A stretch of 64,000 nucleotides of DNA from Graphilbum fragrans (taxonomy: Eukaryota; Ascomycota; Sordariomycetes; Ophiostomatales; Ophiostomataceae): contig LLKO01000003.1 in assembly GCA_001513895.1 (NCBI GenBank), forward strand, positions 1,359,309-1,423,308, read 5' to 3'. The position numbers and the translations under genes are program-made. Positions 58,128 to 64,000 of this stretch are shown in pieces. The notes beneath the pieces were generated by a model. That model was not told the origin of the DNA. It saw only the letters and a program-made list of their open reading frames with translations, and did no database searches. The first letter of the stretch is position 1. Every line of letters begins with the position of its first letter.

Positions 58128-58501
58128 AACAGCCGGTGAACGGTTACGACGTATGAACCACGACGATTCTCTTCAGACACGCACTTTCTTTATGTCTCCA
58201 CTCTCCCTCTCTCTCTCACACACGCACACACACAAACTCGTACATACTTTCTTACACACCCTCTAATGCCGCATTTCAGCATTCAGCATGTCTCTCAGCT
58301 CTTCATTTCTCGTTTTTCTTGTTCCTTAGTGGCTATACAGTACATAATGTATTACATGGGACTCTCTTGGCTGGACGGGACACAGGCCTCCAGACAAGTC
58401 ATAGACATTGGCGTTAGATTTATGTACGCCGTATATACAAAAATATGGTCTTTTGGCCGCTGTTCCTTTCTTTCCTTTCATTCTTTGTCCCCCCTGCGCT
58501 C
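58128..58501. other. Convergent 3' gap between DUF1776 and yth1
   Basis: These 374 bp hold the 3' ends of two convergent genes, with a CTCTCT/CACACA simple-repeat stretch at about 58200-58235. Transcripts may overlap. No gene is seen. Confidence 0.6.
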
Positions 58502-59488
58502 TTAGTGGCCCCGTCCACGGAATCCGCGATTGCTGCCACCTCGTCCACGCCATGGCCGCCCTCCGCTACCGCCACGCCCGCCACCACCCCGGAATCCGCC
58601 CCGGTGGTCCCGTGATGGCCGTTCCCGGTCGTCCTCGCTGTCCACGCCGTGATTCTGTTGTGATGAGAAATCGTAGCCCCGCCGCCCGCCACTGTAGTCG
58701 TCCTGGGTACCCCCCATCATGGTGTCGTCGTCTCCGAGACCCGGCAGCCGGTGCCCGTCGCCATCTTCGCCATGGTCCCCGTCGCCTGTCTCGCCGCCTC
58801 CGGCCAGCGCCGCCGCCTCGGCGGCCGCCACAGCCACCGCGGCAGCTGCAGGCGTGACGGCGGGGGTGGCCGACCAGTGCGGATGGGCGCCTTCTTTGCA
58901 GGTGCGGCCGTCTGGGCAGAAGCCGGCGAGGTAGTAGGGGCACAGGGCGCGGCGGACGTGTTTCTTGGGGCAGTGGGGGCCCATGGCGCAGAAACCGCGG
59001 TCGTCGTAGTCGGGGCACGGCGGCAGCTTGCTGCGCGGGTCAATGTGCAGGTACAGACACTCGTCGCCGTTGCTGCAGTAGCCGTTGCGCAGGAAAAAGT
59101 TGCACTCGGGCATCTTGCGCAGGTTGTATTCGTGCAGGAACTCGCAGCCCTCGCCCTTTTTGCAGAGTCCGCGCAGCCAGTGCTTGCACACGAGACTGTT
59201 GAAGCCGCCTTCGCGTCCCGAGCCCGCTGCCGGCCCCGACGACACGTGCCGGTCGGGGCACCGCGGCCCCTGCGGGCAGTGGCCGGCGCTGTAGGCCTTG
59301 CAGATCGGCCGGTCGGCCGGCAGGCCGTGGTGGTAGGTGGTCTGGAGAAAGGGCGTGAAGGCAAAGGTGTAGGAGGAGGACGCGTGTGCGAGCATGTCGG
59401 CAGCGAGCCGGTCGTACGCGTGCTGTGACTGCGACGATGACGACGGCAGCGGCGGCCCGGTGCCTCGTGAGCTGGCCACGGCGGCCAT
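58502..59488 (-). CDS. yth1: mRNA 3'-end-processing zinc finger protein Yth1 / CPSF30
   Basis: A single exon of 328 residues from the ATG at 59488. Five CCCH zinc fingers lie in tandem: C63-C71-C77-H81, C101-C109-C115-H119, C129-C138-C144-H148, C158-C167-C173-H177 and C183-C191-C197 with H202. This array, with FxxxGYCxNGDECLYLH in finger 3, is diagnostic of Yth1/CPSF30, the RNA-binding subunit of the cleavage and polyadenylation factor that recognises the poly(A) signal in the nucleus. Finger 5 has four residues before its His rather than three. A low-complexity C-terminal half follows (Ala- and Gly/Asp-rich), ending in RGG/GRGG repeats (about 288-328), another likely RNA-binding element absent from the short yeast protein. 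An upstream in-frame extension (to 59620) has no family resemblance. Confidence 0.96.
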   Translation of the reverse strand: MAAVASSRGTGPPLPSSSSQSQHAYDRLAADMLAHASSSYTFAFTPFLQTTYHHGLPADRPICKAYSAGHCPQGPRCPDRHVSSGPAAGSGREGGFNSLVCKHWLRGLCKKGEGCEFLHEYNLRKMPECNFFLRNGYCSNGDECLYLHIDPRSKLPPCPDYDDRGFCAMGPHCPKKHVRRALCPYYLAGFCPDGRTCKEGAHPHWSATPAVTPAAAAVAVAAAEAAALAGGGETGDGDHGEDGDGHRLPGLGDDDTMMGGTQDDYSGGRRGYDFSSQQNHGVDSEDDRERPSRDHRGGFRGGGGRGGSGGRPWRGRGGSNRGFRGRGH

Positions 59489-60556
59489 GGTGTCAGAGTG
59501 GCAGAGTATGGAGTACTGGTAGTGTGCTTGGGTTGCGGCTATGGGCAAGGGCAAGCAATTCGCTTCCGCTGTCGGTTCGATTTGGACCCAGCTGCCGAGG
59601 GAACCGAAAGCCACAAACAATGTCTTCGGCCCGAGTCTGCTGTCGATAGTTCGCTCGATATCTCGGTCAAAAAAGAGCGTTCAGCTGGGTGGAGAAGCGG
59701 TGAAATTGTCAGGGGGGTGTGGTCGTTGTGTCTCTTTTTGTGCACTTGGATGTCTATCGGTCGTCTATTGGCACAGATCGGAGGATGCTGGAATGCGCTA
59801 GAGGAAGCTCTCCCAGCCGTTGCTTCTTTGCACTAGCGCTGTGGCGATTGTGACTAATCATCGACCAGAAACAAGAACGCTGTAGTTTACTTGCCTCTCA
59901 CACCCAATAGCGCCTGTATGAACGCGTAGATTACAGAGTACAGTGGTATCAATCTATGTATACTAAATATGCAATTTTCCCTCTGCTGCTCCTCTACATT
60001 ATTCACTAGAAACTCTCTCCCAGAGGCTGCCTCTGGCAACTGCCCCAGCACTCAATGCCGCATCTTCACATGTCTGGCACATCTCTCTAGATGCCCAATA
60101 GCAGCTGTCTGGTGGCTTTCCGCCAAGTATTGCCAAACTGCCCCTTAATCCACAACCACCTCCTCACAGTCAATACTTGGGTCCCCGACATACTCCATAA
60201 AACAGACAGCTTAGACATGGTTAGATGAGAGCTCGTATTGCTTTGGGCAATGCCCTTGCCAGTCAAACATGTCTCACAATCTGCAGCCTTCGGAGGGACA
60301 CCGCTGTCGTCGTATGAGAGGAGAAGCGGCTCGTAACTAGCTCGGGTGTCATTATTATTCGTGGTTCATTCGTCGAAACAGGTCATAAACATGGGTGATT
60401 TTTTGTGTGTGCATGTGTCTCGCTCGCCCATTGGAGGGGCCGCTAAGAGAGCATCTTCTTGGTCGTTGTTGGTGGCGTGCATGCCGCGCAATTCTATTTC
60501 TTTTTTTTTTGCTTTGTGTGGTTCGTGTCTTTTGTTTGGCCTTCCTCCCACCTCGT
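59489..60556. other. Intergenic region, yth1 to LaeA-like gene
   Basis: It holds the yth1 promoter (on the minus strand, from 59489) and the 3' region of the methyltransferase ending at 60557. GGAGTACT occurs at about 59511. Frames at 60346-60672 (+) and 60366-60776 (-) overlap the methyltransferase end and are not genes. Confidence 0.6.
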
Positions 60557-61830
60557 TCACGACACCGGCTTCTGCGCAGACCAGAAATAGAAATAAAAGT
60601 ACCGGTGGGCCGAATGGTCTTCGACGCTCCGTTTCACCTTGGCGATCCAGACCTCGCGTTCGAGGTCGTTGAGGCCGAGAGCGTCGATGGGCCGCGCCAT
60701 GAGCGCGGGGACGAGGTCGAGCACTGCCCATTTCAGATACTGGCCGACCAGCTGCATGTTTCTGTCGCGCGCCCACGGGCCCAGCGGCACCTTCTTTTTG
60801 ATCAGCTGGATGTTAGTGAAGCCTGCCCGCCGCAGCGGCCCGCGCATCTGCCGAATGCATGCGTGCTTCATGCCCCGAAGCTCTAGAGCTTCGCTCATCA
60901 TGTCGTAGAAGCCCATCACGGTGTCATCCTGCTTCATCGTGCCGTCGTCACAATACGGGTAGCCATATAGCTCCTGGAACTCGACCCAGCCGCCAGGCTT
61001 GAGATTTCTGCACGTCGTGTTAGTGTCATCAGTCATCTAGGCCGACAGGACTACAGGCAGGAGCAATACACACTCGTATACCATCCTGGTCACCTTGTCT
61101 ATATCCAGCATGAAGCCCGCCATTTGCCGGAAGTGCACAAAGTCCCAGTCCGGGCCGTTCATCCACTCGGCCTCGCAGTCGTCGATGATGAATCGCACGT
61201 TCTCCGGAAGCCACTCGGGCTGGATAGGCGACAAGTCTGTCCCGAGGACCTGGGCACCCGGAAACAGGTCACCCACTACGTGACAGCGTTAGCGAACTGT
61301 TATTACTTGCACACTCTATATAGTCAACAGGGACCGGATACGCACCCTCGATGGCCCAGATTCCTGGATAATAGCCCGTTAGCATACAGAAGCATATACT
61401 GCTGGTCGTTTATCATTTCAGAGGACAACATACCGGTTCCAGTACCAATGTCTAGGATCTTCTTGGGGTTGTTGCCAATAGGGGCATAGTAGTGCCGGCC
61501 GTCCTGTTAACAGCATCAGAAACAATGGTCCTTGTGGTGTGGCTTCGATATCTGTTCCTCGGCACGTACTGTCACCTGCATCATCATCGCATGCTTCATA
61601 TCTTCCCGCTTTTGCTCTATATCATCGTTTGGAATCGGGTACCGGCCGTACTGGTACAAGTGGTAGCGTCGGCCCTTTTCATGAACATGTTCCCACACGC
61701 CGTCATTCTGGCGAGGCGGCAGGCCAAGTTCCTCCCAGTCACGAATGACCGTATTATCGACTACCAGCGGCGGGATGTTGTCTGATTCTACGGGCGTGTA
61801 GTCGGACTGCCCTGAAGAAAACGAAGCCAT
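60557..61830 (-). CDS. LaeA-like SAM-dependent methyltransferase
   Basis: Model: complement of 60557-61007, 61074-61275, 61346-61363, 61434-61503 and 61570-61830, giving 333 residues. The N-terminus (WEHVHEKGRRYHLYQYGRYP) and EDMKHAMM before the SAM fold are typical of the LaeA/TAM-type fungal group. Motif I reads ILDIGTGTGIWAIEVGD (103-119) and is spread over three exons; the middle exon is a microexon of 18 nt. Later motifs are VLGTDLSPIQP, DFVHFRQMAG and LKPGGWVEFQE. LaeA itself controls secondary metabolism with velvet proteins; most paralogues have unknown substrates, and this one cannot be assigned more closely. All four introns (66-70 nt) keep the frame and each junction restores conserved sequence. 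Confidence 0.93.
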
Positions 61831-62995
61831 CGTAGCAAGGACCGGGCTGTATTGAACGAAAGGATAAGTGTTGGGATGAGTGCCCAGGTAGATGTGCAGC
61901 TATGAGTAATGGAGAAAAAGTGGTGGGAAGTAGCCGTGGAGAATAATAAGGAGAAAGAGAAGCACTGCCGAGGGCCCCTCCAAGGTAAGGGTCTAGAAGA
62001 CAAATAGGCCCGACAGCTTGGACAGGATGCCGTTGTTTCAGTCCACATTTCCCCCATCAACGGCCCTTGATGGGTTCCGAACTGCCAAGTCCTCCGTAGT
62101 TGGGCCTAATATGTAAGTGTGTGGGTAGGAAAAAAGGAAGAGGGCAAGCTACTAATTTTAAAAGAAAAAGGTGGGAAGCTGGGGAATAGCAGTTAGGGGA
62201 GGGCGCCAGCAGCAGGAATAGAGTCAGATATGGATACGTCGCACATAGAACACAGAGGAATAGAGGCGAGAGGAACCAGCACGACGGACCACCCAGCAGC
62301 TTGGGACACTGTCCACGGCGCATCTTGCAAATCACGCTTGCACAAATTATGGTCTGCTAGACTGAAAGATCGCCGGCTGCAAAGTGACGGCTCCGCATGC
62401 CGTTTGGGTGTCGTCTCTGGAAGGGGGGGAAATGCTGCTGGAACGCACTAACTATAGCACGACTGAACTACGGAGCATGGTACCAGCGGCCGGGCTGGGC
62501 GGGTAGCGTTCTCTTTTTGTCTTCTGGCCCGGCCACTTGGGGTAGCGTGCCCACACTAACAGCTTGATAATAATGGCCGTTGAGAAGGTTTTCCTTCATC
62601 TTACTCTGTGCTCGCATCCCTTATCACAAAGCGTTTTCTGTGGTGAAATGTGGTCGTGTATTCGAGTTCTCTCACATACCACATACGAACTGTAGAACGA
62701 GGTATATATCTATAGGAAACACGCCATTCCGCACCGTTGAGCAGCGTTTCCACCGCCCTCTCGGGTCCTGATGGCGGACTTTGCCATCACCATAGACCAC
62801 CTTCCGCGCCATGTCACCCAGCCATTTGGCTTGGCCCGTTTAGCCTATCTACTTCCTTCGTTCTCTTGGTCTACGAGTACGAGTAGTGTACGGTTGTTGC
62901 TCGTATGCCATGCAGGAGCTATGTGAAGACAGAACCTCGGGTGCACTTTGCACGCTGTCAGTAATATGTGCGACGGCATGCGCAGTAGTGTAGGG

Positions 62996-63011
62996 TACGG
63001 AGTACTCCGTA
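62996..63011. repeat. 16-bp perfect palindrome
   Basis: TACGGAGTACTCCGTA is its own reverse complement. Partial or full relatives occur in other intergenic parts of the window (for example about 5033, 41769, 47371, 48054, 63519 and 63701) and none was noticed inside coding exons. Its role is unknown. Confidence 0.9.
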
Positions 63012-63145
63012 TACGTATGTCCTCCGTACAGATGTGCTCGTACTCCATAGTTACGAAGTACAAGTGCAGTGCCTAGTCAACTCGTAGTGTAGTTGTACCG
63101 GACAGTGAACATTTACTCGTATACGTACGGGGAAGTCAGGGCACT

Positions 63146-63173
63146 GGGCCATTTGCGTCGGGCCATTTGCGTC
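63146..63173. repeat. 14-bp tandem duplication
   Basis: GGGCCATTTGCGTC is present twice in a row. The pair is flanked on both sides by GGGCACTGGG (63139-63148 and 63174-63183), forming a small nested direct repeat. Confidence 0.9.
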
Positions 63174-64000
63174 GGGCACTGGGAAGCCACAAAGAGCTAG
63201 ACAACCGGAGCGAGACAGCGGTGAGAACCACACTTGCCGTTTTCGAACAGTCGTATCCTGTCGAGTGGGAGGAGAGCGCCGGGGGGGTGGGAAGGGTGTG
63301 AATGCCCCCTGATCCTGGCGTATCGGTTTCCTGGTTTGGCCTCAGCAGGACAGCAAGCACGATATCACGCTGCTGGCATAATTTGTAACCGGCCCTAAGG
63401 CAGCGCTCCAGTGAACCAGCGGCGGAAATACGGTGGAGTTGCCCACAGTCGTATGCGGGAGCACGCCGAGCTGTTGCTCTGCACTGCCCTGATAGACAGC
63501 TAATAATACCAGAACTATGGAGTACTCCTACGGAGTGGCGTCTTTGCCATACTACTGCTCGTCGAACGCCCTAATCGACCCATAACGGCACTGGTGCCAG
63601 CGGCCTTGGCTTGGTGGTCTCTTCCAGTCAGGCGGTTGCAGTGATCTTCGAAGGTGCACAAATTGCCCTTCACGTACTCCGTAAATCCAGAGTAATAACT
63701 ACGGAGTTCTCCGTACAGGTTGCTCCATTCGATGCTGACAATTTTGCTCCTGCAAATACAGGCACAGAAAGTTCTTGGCTGGCCTGGCTTCCCCTAGGTC
63801 TCTAGGCAAGGTCGCTGCGCTGGCCACTGAAACGCATAGCTAGGGAAAATTCTAAAGGTGTGAGGCCAGGTTTTCCTCGAGGTCTACCAACCCCTCCATT
63901 TGGCCGTAGTTGCGCTCACACAACTGCGTATTTACGGGCTACTGACAAAGCCCACCCTGAAACAGCCAAGGTCACCTTGCCAAGTTCGCAGCTATGGATT

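Larger units (their letters stand above)
61831..64000. other. Gene-free right end with palindromic words
   Basis: It holds the promoter of the LaeA-like gene, then no supported gene to the window edge. Short palindromes cluster here: TACGGAGTACTCCGTA at 62996-63011, GGAGTACTCC at 63519-63528 and the near-palindrome ACGGAGTTCTCCGT near 63701. A 14-base tandem lies at 63146-63173. Confidence 0.5.

Overview
This is nuclear DNA from a filamentous ascomycete (Pezizomycotina). The genes carry short spliceosomal introns of about 55-250 nt, with GTRNGT-type donors and CTAAC-type branch sites a few bases before the acceptor. There are two Zn2Cys6 regulators, a fungal-type low-molecular-weight thioredoxin reductase, a LaeA-like methyltransferase and a DUF1776 protein. 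Coding sequence is strongly GC-biased at third positions; intergenic DNA is visibly AT-richer. A Sordariomycete, possibly near Ophiostomatales (Sporothrix-like), is my guess from protein resemblance only. I see no tRNA, rRNA, CRISPR array or intact transposon.

Layout. 1-15113 is a gene desert. 15114-17636 (-) encodes a Leu3-like Zn2Cys6 regulator. A long intergenic region separates it from a tentative two-exon small gene (19547-19960, +), followed by 4.5 kb without a convincing gene. 24461-41423 is a dense GC-rich block: a six-exon Zn2Cys6 regulator with His- and Met-rich tracts (+), thioredoxin reductase (-), a large ZZ/EF-hand protein (+), an aldehyde dehydrogenase (+), a DUF1772 membrane protein (-), a SET-domain protein (-) and an MFS transporter (-). 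An F-box-like protein follows (43848-44950, -), then a second 7 kb desert (44951-52014). 52015-61830 is a second gene block: amidase (+), SAM methyltransferase (+), DUF1776 protein (+), Yth1/CPSF30 (-) and a LaeA-like methyltransferase (-). The last 2 kb is gene-free and rich in short palindromes.

How the genes relate. Most look like independent housekeeping or conserved genes: redox (trr1), mRNA 3'-end processing (yth1) and a probable amino-acid pathway regulator. The ALDH / DUF1772 / SET / MFS run resembles the tailoring, transport and chromatin side of a metabolic cluster, but no polyketide synthase, NRPS or terpene synthase is present, so a biosynthetic cluster is not supported here. trr1 and the ZZ/EF-hand gene are divergent and share one promoter region. 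ALDH/DUF1772, the regulator/trr1 and DUF1776/yth1 are convergent pairs with short gaps.

Exon models were built by eye. Each given model keeps one open frame across all junctions, which is the main evidence for the splice sites chosen. The most unusual items are the His/Met-rich regulator, the low-complexity ZZ/EF-hand protein, a minimal upstream ORF whose stop codon overlaps the ALDH start codon, and a recurring intergenic palindrome (TACGGAGTACTCCGTA and variants) of unknown role.
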